From positions 1 to 11,654 of the forward strand of contig CAYGBY010000124.1 in assembly GCA_964348115.1 (NCBI GenBank): a DNA stretch of 11,654 nucleotides. Reading direction: 5' to 3'. Below, in pieces: positions 6,634-11,654 of this stretch; position 1 is the first letter of the stretch, and each line of letters begins with the position of its first letter. This DNA is from Azophilus sp964348115 (GTDB lineage Bacteria > Pseudomonadota > Gammaproteobacteria > Pseudomonadales > Azotimanducaceae). Made by a program: the position numbers and the translations under genes. A model generated the notes under the pieces. That model did no database searches. It was not told where the DNA came from and saw only the letters and a list, made by a program, of their open reading frames with translations.

Positions 6634-6673
6634 CAGGCTGAAAGCCATAATGGGAATCGCCGCCAATTTACAC
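6634..6673. repeat. Partial copy of the 127-bp repeat's right end plus flank
   Basis: Forty bases match 6561-6600 with five differences. They comprise the last 27 bases of the 127-bp element (GGCTGAAAGCCATAATGGGA core) and 13 bases of shared flank, CGCCAATTTACAC. Because the flank is shared too, a local duplication is more likely than a separate insertion. The flank contains the stop codon (TAA, 6668-6670) of the phosphorylase gene, so the end of that coding region lies inside the duplicated sequence. A small hairpin at 6602-6614 lies between the two copies. Confidence 0.6.
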
Positions 6674-7408
6674 AGCATCCCGCAGAAATTCACGCAGCAG
6701 CCGCATGATGTCGGCGTAGGCCGCCTGCGCGTGGCGCTGCAGCGCGTCCATGGCAATGCGCCCAGGGTCCGGCCCACGCCCTGCGGCCTCGTTGACCACT
6801 AGGCAAATTCCCGCCAAAGGCAGCTTCAGCTCCCGCGCCAGCGCCGCTTCCGGCATGGCCGTCATGCCCACCAGACGGCAGCCGTCCCGCTCCAGCCGGT
6901 CTATTTCCGCAGCGCTCTCCAGGCGCGGCCCCTGGGTGCAGCCGTACAGGCCGCCAGCGACCAGCTCAACGCCAATGCGCTGCGCAGCCAGCCGCAGCCG
7001 CCGGCTGAGGTCGGCGTCGAACGGCTCGGTGAAATCCACATGGGTGGCCCCACTGTCATCAAAGGTGTGGGCGCGGCCCCAAGTGTAGTCGATGATCTGG
7101 CTGGCGATCGCCAAGGCGCCCGGCTGCAGCGCCGGGTCGATCCCGCCCACCGCATAGGTGGCGATGATGCGCTCGACGCCCAGGTTCTTAAGCCGCCATA
7201 GATTGGCCCGGTAGTTGATGGCGTGGGGCGCCTTGCTGCGCGGCGCGCCATGACGCTGAAGAATCACCACCGGGGCGCCGGCCAAGTCACCCCGAAAGAA
7301 GCCATGGGCAGCCGGGCCGAAGGGCGTTTCCGCCGACCCGGCCAAGGGCCGGAACCCGTGCGGGGCCGAAAAGCCCCCGGAACCGACGATTAGGCCGGTG
7401 ATCCGCAA
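6668..7408 (-). CDS. S-methyl-5'-thioinosine phosphorylase (MTIP, PNP/MTAP family)
   Basis: A 246-residue cytosolic phosphorylase resembling the Pseudomonas aeruginosa MTIP (PA3004 type, about 245 residues). It splits methylthioinosine with phosphate into hypoxanthine and methylthioribose-1-phosphate. Visible: IVGSGGF (7-13), QRHG...APHAINYRANLW (51-71), YAVGGID (85-91), YGCTQGPRLES (155-165), and GMTAMPEAALAREL (181-194). VVNEAAG (204-210) replaces the aspartate-containing stretch of adenosine-type MTAPs, as expected for a 6-oxopurine enzyme. The start is TTG 7406-7408, with GGAGG seven bases upstream. A longer ATG frame to 7510 would add 34 residues not found in the family and overlap the preceding gene deeply. 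It overlaps the phosphoribosyltransferase gene by 19 bases. That gene consumes the hypoxanthine made here. Confidence 0.88.
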   Translation of the reverse strand: MRITGLIVGSGGFSAPHGFRPLAGSAETPFGPAAHGFFRGDLAGAPVVILQRHGAPRSKAPHAINYRANLWRLKNLGVERIIATYAVGGIDPALQPGALAIASQIIDYTWGRAHTFDDSGATHVDFTEPFDADLSRRLRLAAQRIGVELVAGGLYGCTQGPRLESAAEIDRLERDGCRLVGMTAMPEAALARELKLPLAGICLVVNEAAGRGPDPGRIAMDALQRHAQAAYADIMRLLREFLRDAV

Positions 7409-7971
7409 CCGCCATCCTCCAGATCCGCCGGCAGGGCGCGGATGTCCGGCAAGTTGCGCCAATAGCCTTGGTAGTCCATGCCGCAGCCCACAAGATAGCG
7501 GTTCGGGCACTGCAAGGCGGCGAAATCCACCTCCACCGCCCGGTTGCCCGGCACGTCCTTGCGCACCAGCACTGTGGACCAGACCCTCGCCGCCCCAGCT
7601 TCAGCAGCCCAGGCGCGCAGCGCGGCCAGGGTCTCGCCTTCATCAAGCACGTCGTCGATGATCAGCACCTCGCGCCCAGCCAAGTCATAGGCCGGCGCAG
7701 CCATCCACTCCAACTGGCCGCCAACGGTGGCGCCCCGGTAGCGAGCCACATGCACATAACCGAGCTGCAGGGGAAAGTGCAGACGGGACAGCAGCCGGCC
7801 GCAGTAGAACAGGCCGCCGTGCATGACGCACAGGGCCAGCGGGTCGGCGTGCTTGAGCGCCATGCTGATGCGCACCGCCGTCTGATCCAACGCATGGGTG
7901 ACCGCCTCCGCCTCGACCAGTGTCTGCGCGCGGCGTCCCGCCTCCAGCACTGCTCCGGGGGCTGGACTCAA
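7390..7971 (-). CDS. hpt: Hypoxanthine-guanine phosphoribosyltransferase
   Basis: A 193-residue purine phosphoribosyltransferase that joins hypoxanthine or guanine to PRPP to give IMP or GMP in the cytosol. Visible: CVMHGGLFYCGRLLSRL (about 48-64), the PRPP-binding signature EVLIIDDVLDEGETL (101-115), the lysine region VLVRKDV (134-140), and NRYLVGCGMDYQGYWRNLP (157-175), the purine-contacting C-terminal loop. The start is TTG 7969-7971, with GGAG eight bases upstream. It overlaps the stop of the MscS-type gene as TTGA, and the next in-frame ATG would remove the N-terminal 36 residues. It sits between the channel gene and the MTIP gene in one overlapping operon. Substrate preference between hypoxanthine and guanine cannot be read, but the MTIP neighbour favours hypoxanthine. 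Confidence 0.9.
   Translation of the reverse strand: MSPAPGAVLEAGRRAQTLVEAEAVTHALDQTAVRISMALKHADPLALCVMHGGLFYCGRLLSRLHFPLQLGYVHVARYRGATVGGQLEWMAAPAYDLAGREVLIIDDVLDEGETLAALRAWAAEAGAARVWSTVLVRKDVPGNRAVEVDFAALQCPNRYLVGCGMDYQGYWRNLPDIRALPADLEDGGCGSPA
7416..7420 (-). promoter_or_regulatory. Ribosome-binding site that fixes the TTG start of the MTIP gene
   Basis: GGAGG on the minus strand, seven bases before TTG 7408 and inside the last codons of the phosphoribosyltransferase gene. It supports a TTG start and coupling of translation between the two genes. Confidence 0.65.
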
Positions 7972-9047
7972 GGGCTGGGCTCCGGCGCCGACGGCGCAAG
8001 ATGCAGTGTGCGGGTGGGGAAGGCGATTTCGGCGCCCAGGCGCTCGATGATCTGGGCGATCTTGAACAGCACATCCTGCTTGATGGCGTGAAACGCTTCC
8101 CAGTCGGTGGTTTTGGTGAAGGTGTAAACGAAGAAGTCCAGGGAGGATGGACCGAAGGTGACGAAGTTGACCATCATGATGGCGTTTTGCTCTATGTCCG
8201 GGTGGCTGCGCAGCATTTCCTCCACTTCCGCCACCACCGCCGGCATTCGGGCCAAATCATCATAGCGCAAACCGATGGTTTCGTAGATGCGCCGGTTGAG
8301 CATCCGCGAAGGGTTCTCCACCGTCAGGGTGGCGAAGGTGGAATTGGGCACGTAGAGGGGCCGCATGTCGAAGGTGCGGATGCGTGTCTGGCGCCAGCCG
8401 ATCTCCTCCACCGTGCCCTCAATTTCCTGGTCCGGCGAGCGTATCCAGTCCCCCACCGCAAACGGGCGGTCCATGAAGATCATCAGGGCGCCGAAGAAGT
8501 TGGCCAGCAGATCCCGGGCGGCAAAGCCCACGGCGATGCCGCCGATGCCGCCAAAAGCCAGCACCCCGGAGATGGCGAAACCCAGCGCCTGCATGGCCAG
8601 CAAGGCGCCGGTGACCAGCACCGAAACGCGCAGTATCTTGGCGATGGCCCGGGCGGTCATGGCGTCCAGCCGGTTTTTTTGCTCAACGTCCTGGATCACC
8701 GCAAGCTCCATTTCACGGATGAAGCGCACGGCGAACCAAGCCAGCACCCAGATGACGCCCACATCCTGCACCCGTTCAACGTGCGCGAAGATGGCTGCGC
8801 CGGTCTGGCTGCCGATGATCTGCGCCGTCCAAGTGACGCCGAGCACCCAAACCAGGAAACCCAACGGCCCCTTGACGGCGGCGAACAGCGCATCATCGTA
8901 GCGGTTACTGGTGAGGCGGGACTGCTTGACCAAGTGGTCGAGCAGCCGCCGCGCCACATAGTGGGCCACCGCAGTGGCCAGCACCAAGGAGAACACCTCC
9001 AGCACTAGAGCGTATTCCCCAATCCAGTTCAGGATGCTTTCCGCCAT
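7968..9047 (-). CDS. MscS-family mechanosensitive ion channel
   Basis: A 359-residue inner-membrane channel that would open on membrane tension and release solutes on osmotic downshock. Hydrophobic segments lie at about 12-32, 62-80, 95-112 and 140-158, followed by the pore helix and MscS signature, VLAFGGIGGIAVGFAARDLL (162-181), then NFFGALMIFMDRPFAVGDWI (183-202). The beta domain continues as GTVEEIGWRQTRIRTFD (211-227) and LYVPNSTF (231-238), followed by the mixed alpha/beta vestibule domain. Five segments make it larger than E. coli MscS (three) and closer in layout to the YnaI type. The ATG has GAGG close upstream. It is the first gene of the operon with hpt and MTIP. A long open frame on the opposite strand (7920-9008) is a GC-bias shadow. 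Confidence 0.92.
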   Translation of the reverse strand: MAESILNWIGEYALVLEVFSLVLATAVAHYVARRLLDHLVKQSRLTSNRYDDALFAAVKGPLGFLVWVLGVTWTAQIIGSQTGAAIFAHVERVQDVGVIWVLAWFAVRFIREMELAVIQDVEQKNRLDAMTARAIAKILRVSVLVTGALLAMQALGFAISGVLAFGGIGGIAVGFAARDLLANFFGALMIFMDRPFAVGDWIRSPDQEIEGTVEEIGWRQTRIRTFDMRPLYVPNSTFATLTVENPSRMLNRRIYETIGLRYDDLARMPAVVAEVEEMLRSHPDIEQNAIMMVNFVTFGPSSLDFFVYTFTKTTDWEAFHAIKQDVLFKIAQIIERLGAEIAFPTRTLHLAPSAPEPSP

Positions 9048-9157
9048 AGCCTCAGTTTACCCGCCTTCTTCGCCTGCGCGCCCCGGCTGCGCTGCAAGTC
9101 ACAATCCGCAGCATATTGCATCAAGCCGCTTGCAGCCTCGCCGAACGCCGCTCCTTT

Positions 9158-9298
9158 TCAGTGCGTCGGTCGCCGTTCCGGTGGGCTGACGCCAGCGCCA
9201 ACGGCACTGGCCACGCCCTCGCTCATCACGTCGCCACGGCTCATCCGCAGGTCCAGGGCGTTGTTGGCGCCAACAGTACTGGTCACGCCCTCGCTCAT
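9158..9298 (-). CDS. Possible 46-residue small protein with internal repeat (doubtful)
   Basis: A short frame from ATG 9296-9298 to TGA 9158-9160, with GAAGGG five bases upstream of the ATG. It contains MSEGVTSTVGA, then 13 residues, then MSEGVASAVGA, because it reads through the 72-bp-period direct repeat. It resembles nothing I know, has no membrane segment, and could be a chance frame across a non-coding duplication or a relic of a longer repeat protein. A weak candidate only. Confidence 0.15.
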   Translation of the reverse strand: MSEGVTSTVGANNALDLRMSRGDVMSEGVASAVGAGVSPPERRPTH

Positions 9299-9302
9299 CA
9301 CA
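9195..9302. repeat. Direct repeat, two 36-bp units at 72-bp period, in the mscS-lexA intergenic region
   Basis: Units 9195-9230 and 9267-9302 share 32 of 36 bases, with a common core CACGCCCTCGCTCATCAC. All four differences are transitions. The period of 72 is a multiple of three. The units lie in the 399-base divergent gap 9048-9446. Otherwise this gap holds the lexA promoter and an 8-bp inverted pair GCTGCAAG/CTTGCAGC (9091-9098, 9129-9136) upstream of the channel gene. Confidence 0.7.
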
Positions 9303-9359
9303 GCCCTTCAGGCAACATGCGTGGCGGCGCGGCGCGGACGGGGCTTCGTGCATGAGGGG

Positions 9360-9398
9360 TTGACAGTTGCCATTGCAATACTGTACAAAGGTCCACAT
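9360..9398 (+). promoter_or_regulatory. lexA promoter with candidate non-canonical LexA site
   Basis: TTGACA (9360-9365) is a perfect -35 box; TACAAA (9384-9389), 18 bases on, is a fair -10 (four of six). TACTGTAC at 9379-9386 overlaps the -10 and equals the left half of the enterobacterial SOS box. The right half (CCACAT at 9393-9398, where ACAGTA is expected) is poor, so autoregulation is plausible but not shown. An imperfect dyad, ACAGT at 9363-9367 and ACTGT at 9380-9384 with TTGC/GCAA inside it, spans the same spacer and is an alternative operator. Confidence 0.5.
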
Positions 9399-9446
9399 CC
9401 AATTCATCCAAGGGCGGCGCTCCAAAGCAGCGGAGGACATTTGACC

Positions 9447-10046
9447 ATGCAAGGGCTCACCAAGCGGCAATCGCAAATTCTGGACATGATCAAGCGCTCC
9501 TTGCGGCAGCACGGCTATCCACCCACCCGGGCGGAAATCTCAGCCGCCTTTGGCTTTAAGTCCCCCAACGCCGCGGAGGAACATCTGCGCGCCCTAGCCC
9601 GCAAGGGCTGCATAGAGGTGGTCTCCGGCACCTCCCGCGGCATCCGCCTAACCGGGCCAACGGGTTTGCCCTTGGTGGGCCGGGTGCGGGCCGGGGCGCC
9701 CATCCTGGCCCAAGAGCACATAGAGGAGCATATCGACTTGGCGGCCAGCTTCTTCCACCCCCCGGCGGACTTCCTGCTGCGCGTGCTGGGGGACAGCATG
9801 ACGGGCGCCGGCATCCTGGACGGCGATCTGTTGGCGGTGCGCAGCACACCTGTGGCCCGTAGCGGCCAAATCGTGGTGGCCCGCATCAACGATGAGGTCA
9901 CCGTCAAGCGCCTGCGCCGCAGCCAAGGCAGACGGCGCATCACCCTGCTGCCGGAGAACGACGCCTACGATCCCATCGTAGTGGACCTACGCCGGGAGGA
10001 CTTCCACATAGAAGGCCAAGGCGTCGGCATCCTGCGCCGCAACTAG
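9447..10046 (+). CDS. lexA: LexA repressor, SOS regulator
   Basis: A 199-residue LexA close in length to the 202-residue E. coli protein. It represses DNA-damage genes and cleaves itself when RecA filaments form. The N-terminal winged helix is visible as MQGLTKRQSQILDMI (1-15), GYPPTRAEISAAFGFKSPNA (23-42) and HLRALARKGCIE (46-57). The cleavage site is Ala82-Gly83 in GRVRAGAPILA. The catalytic dyad is Ser117 in GDSM and Lys154 in VTVKRL. LLPENDAYDPIVVDLR and the C-terminal IEGQGVGILRRN close the domain. ATG 9447 has GGAGG ten bases upstream; an in-frame frame extending back to 9261 passes through the promoter and is rejected. The stop shares CTAG with the convergent carotenoid-oxygenase gene. 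Confidence 0.97.
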   Translation: MQGLTKRQSQILDMIKRSLRQHGYPPTRAEISAAFGFKSPNAAEEHLRALARKGCIEVVSGTSRGIRLTGPTGLPLVGRVRAGAPILAQEHIEEHIDLAASFFHPPADFLLRVLGDSMTGAGILDGDLLAVRSTPVARSGQIVVARINDEVTVKRLRRSQGRRRITLLPENDAYDPIVVDLRREDFHIEGQGVGILRRN

Positions 10047-11449
10047 CCGTTGTATTTCCAGTTGCCGTGAAAGCCGAACGGAACGCGATGGGGCAGTTCA
10101 GCGCACGCCAGGGGGCCGTCCGCCGGGTTTTCGGCGTCTAGAAAGATGAGGTCGCTGCGGTTCTCCCGCGCACGATGCACCACAGCCAGCAGGTAACCCT
10201 CCCCTTCCGGCGCATCCGCCGCCCGGGGCACGAACACCGGCTCTCCCGTGGCGTCCCCCTCCGGCAGCAGGTATTCGCTGCGCTTGTCGGCGGCGAAATC
10301 CTGATGCACGATGGCGTTGAAGCCCAACCCGCCGTTCACGCCGATGGCGGCGGCGTAGTAGCCGTGTCGATAGGCCCCGCCCGCACGGCGCTCGTCCAGG
10401 CGCGGAAACTCGCCGCTGATGTCATCCAGATAGCGGCGCTGCACGCCATTGGAGTTGTCCGCCAGATCGATGGTCCATTCGCACAGGCGCGCGCTGGCCT
10501 TCTGCGGGTCCGGCGGCGAGCCGTCCGCATGGGGGAATAGGGGCACCTCCTCGAACTGCATCAGGTGGGCGACGATGCGGTTGCCGTCCGTGAAGGCGTT
10601 CATGGGGTGAAAGACGTAGCAGGGATCTGTTTCAAACCAGCGCATCTGCGCAACGGACCCATCGCGGCGCATCACGCCGATGTGGGTGCCCTTCTCCGGC
10701 TCCCAGGCCAAGGGCGGCTCGCCCCGCATGGCGCGCTCCAGGCTGCCGGTGGCTGGAAAGACGGGGAACACCACGTGCTCATCGGTGATGATGAAATCAT
10801 GCACCATGCTGGCGAAAGGCGCGTCGAATTGCTCCGAACGGGTCAGGGCGCCGCTGGCGTCCACGGTTTGGTAGCTCATGCCGGGGCTGAACATGCCGGT
10901 GGTCATATAGCCGAAGAACAGCAACTCTCCGGTTTTGGGGTCAATCTTGGGATGGGCGGTCATTGGGCCTTTGAAGCCGCCGCCAAAACGCCAGGCGCCC
11001 TTTGATTCCAGAGTTTCCGGGTCCACCTCAAACGGGGCGTGGCCCTCCTCCAGGGCCAGCAGCTTGCCGCCGTGCCAGACGATGTTGGTGTTGGCCAAGC
11101 CGTCATCCTCCACCCCTTGGGTTATGGGGTCATTGTCCATGGGGTTGAAGGGGTTGTAGAGGCTGCGTCCCTCCTGCCGCTCCAGGGTCCACTTGACGGT
11201 GCGCATCCAGCGGTTGCGGTAGCGCACCTGTCCGTTTTGGATGCAAAAGGCGTGCACCATGCCGTCCCCGGCGAACCAGTGATGGTCCGCCTTGGGCGGA
11301 AACTGCGGGTCCGGCCCATTGCGATAGTAGGTGATGTCCAGATCCTTGGGAATTTCCCCGCGAATGATCACGTCATGGAGGTCGCACTCCATGCGGATGG
11401 GGGCGAAGTTGCCGCTTAGCTGCGGATGGTCAGGGTAGGGAGCGGTCAT
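10043..11449 (-). CDS. Carotenoid oxygenase family protein (RPE65/CCD/lignostilbene dioxygenase type)
   Basis: A 468-residue non-haem iron oxygenase of the family that splits carotenoid, stilbene or phenylpropene double bonds. The four iron-binding histidines can be placed: H166 (MTAHPKID), H217 (SMVHDFI), H281 (YVFHPMNAF) and H461 (FGFHGNW), seven residues from the C-terminus. The family opening is clear: IRGEIPKDLDITYYRNGPDP (29-48) and HHWFAGDGMVHAF (56-68). No signal peptide is visible. The ATG has GAGG six bases upstream. No carotenoid, retinal or aromatic-pathway gene lies within view, so the substrate is open; the sequence around 20-90 looks rather like lignostilbene or isoeugenol cleavers, but this is an impression. 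Its TAG lies in the same CTAG as the lexA stop. Confidence 0.93.
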   Translation of the reverse strand: MTAPYPDHPQLSGNFAPIRMECDLHDVIIRGEIPKDLDITYYRNGPDPQFPPKADHHWFAGDGMVHAFCIQNGQVRYRNRWMRTVKWTLERQEGRSLYNPFNPMDNDPITQGVEDDGLANTNIVWHGGKLLALEEGHAPFEVDPETLESKGAWRFGGGFKGPMTAHPKIDPKTGELLFFGYMTTGMFSPGMSYQTVDASGALTRSEQFDAPFASMVHDFIITDEHVVFPVFPATGSLERAMRGEPPLAWEPEKGTHIGVMRRDGSVAQMRWFETDPCYVFHPMNAFTDGNRIVAHLMQFEEVPLFPHADGSPPDPQKASARLCEWTIDLADNSNGVQRRYLDDISGEFPRLDERRAGGAYRHGYYAAAIGVNGGLGFNAIVHQDFAADKRSEYLLPEGDATGEPVFVPRAADAPEGEGYLLAVVHRARENRSDLIFLDAENPADGPLACAELPHRVPFGFHGNWKYNG

Positions 11450-11484
11450 GTCTGCCTCTGTGTATCGTTGTGATCGTGGCGGCC

Positions 11485-11490
11485 ATTATA
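11485..11490 (-). promoter_or_regulatory. Candidate -10 box for the carotenoid-oxygenase gene
   Basis: A perfect TATAAT on the minus strand, about 36 bases before the ATG, in the context GGTCTATAATGGCC. No good -35 box is seen at 16-18 bases, where the sequence is a GGC-rich run. Upstream (11520-11600) there are only short palindromes (ACGCTAAGCGT at 11526-11536, and a hairpin at 11542-11561). Confidence 0.4.
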
Positions 11491-11599
11491 GACCAATTGG
11501 CGGCGGTGGTGGCGGCGGAAAGCAGACGCTAAGCGTGCAGGCCGTCCACGGGCCGTGACGGAGCATGTCCTGGCCAAGGCGGACGGCGCAAAGCAGATG

Positions 11600-11654
11600 C
11601 TAGGGAACCTCTGAACAAGTCCCGGAAGCCCAGAGGAGCCTAAAGGGCGTGATG
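11600..11654. mobile_element. Second copy of the 255-bp MITE family, cut by the window edge
   Basis: After CTAG (11600-11603), the 51 bases to the window end match the reverse complement of 4308-4358 with about five differences, including the terminal GGAACCTCTGAACAAGTC and the subterminal GAGGAGCCTAAAGGGCGTG. The copy is thus inverted relative to the one at 4104-4358. The rest of it, and its other CTAG, lie beyond the window. Confidence 0.7.

Noticed and set aside
7409..7510. ATG-started extension of the phosphorylase gene
   Set aside because: It adds 34 residues absent from the family and overlaps hpt by 121 bases; TTG 7408 has GGAGG at ideal distance and gives the family's usual length.
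7920..9008. 362-codon open frame on the plus strand, opposite the MscS and hpt genes
   Set aside because: The opposite strand encodes a clear MscS protein; the plus frame has low-complexity His/Gly/Gln-rich content and no family features. It is a GC-bias shadow.
9274..9281. CAGTACTG palindrome as an upstream SOS box
   Set aside because: Spacing between the half-sites is zero where CTGT-N8-ACAG is expected, and it is part of the direct repeat whose other unit has lost the palindrome.
11542..11561. CCGT-CACG-GGC-CGTG-ACGG hairpin as a terminator
   Set aside because: No T-run follows on either strand, and it lies upstream of the nearest gene.
1..11654. CRISPR array, tRNA, rRNA, restriction-modification, toxin-antitoxin or prophage genes
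   Set aside because: None seen: repeats are few and not regularly spaced, and every large frame is assigned to another family.

Overview
The window is a stretch of GC-rich bacterial chromosome. A gammaproteobacterium is the best guess. The LexA protein is of the E. coli/Pseudomonas type. There is a Pseudomonas-type S-methyl-5'-thioinosine phosphorylase next to a hypoxanthine phosphoribosyltransferase. Gene density is high, with many 4-base overlaps and several TTG/GTG starts. The assignment rests on protein character only.

Layout. Bases 1-1723 (minus strand) carry a membrane glycolipid-type pair: a flippase-like eight-or-so-span protein translationally coupled to a GT2 glycosyltransferase that runs off the left edge. 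Bases 1741-2005 hold the 5' end of an IS1380-family insertion sequence, cut off after about 50 transposase codons, with a long hairpin that sequesters the transposase ribosome-binding site. Bases 2069-3891 (minus) are a probable two-gene operon: a membrane-anchored NHL beta-propeller protein followed by a PPOX-type flavin split-barrel protein. Bases 3892-4572 contain no gene but two different small mobile-looking elements end to end: a 127-bp repeat with terminal inverted repeats, and a 255-bp MITE flanked by CTAG duplications. Bases 4573-5997 (plus) encode a divergent HupE/UreJ-type membrane protein, which meets a single-domain rhodanese (5994-6416, minus) tail to tail. A second copy and an end fragment of the 127-bp repeat follow at 6461-6673.

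Bases 6668-9047 (minus) form a tight three-gene operon: MscS-family channel, hypoxanthine phosphoribosyltransferase, methylthioinosine phosphorylase. The two enzymes form a logical salvage route: methylthioinosine is split to hypoxanthine, which is turned into IMP. A 400-bp divergent intergenic region with a 72-bp-period direct repeat and a lexA promoter separates this operon from lexA (9447-10046, plus). lexA is convergent with a carotenoid-oxygenase-family gene (10043-11449, minus). The right edge (11600-11654) enters a second copy of the 255-bp MITE family.

The protein genes belong to recognisable families. The least explained material is the repeat content: two small non-coding element families, neither with a transposase here, and an IS remnant with a translation-blocking hairpin. 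Two convergent gene pairs end on a shared CTAG tetranucleotide, the same four bases that flank the MITE. I found no CRISPR array, tRNA, rRNA or convincing rho-independent terminator.
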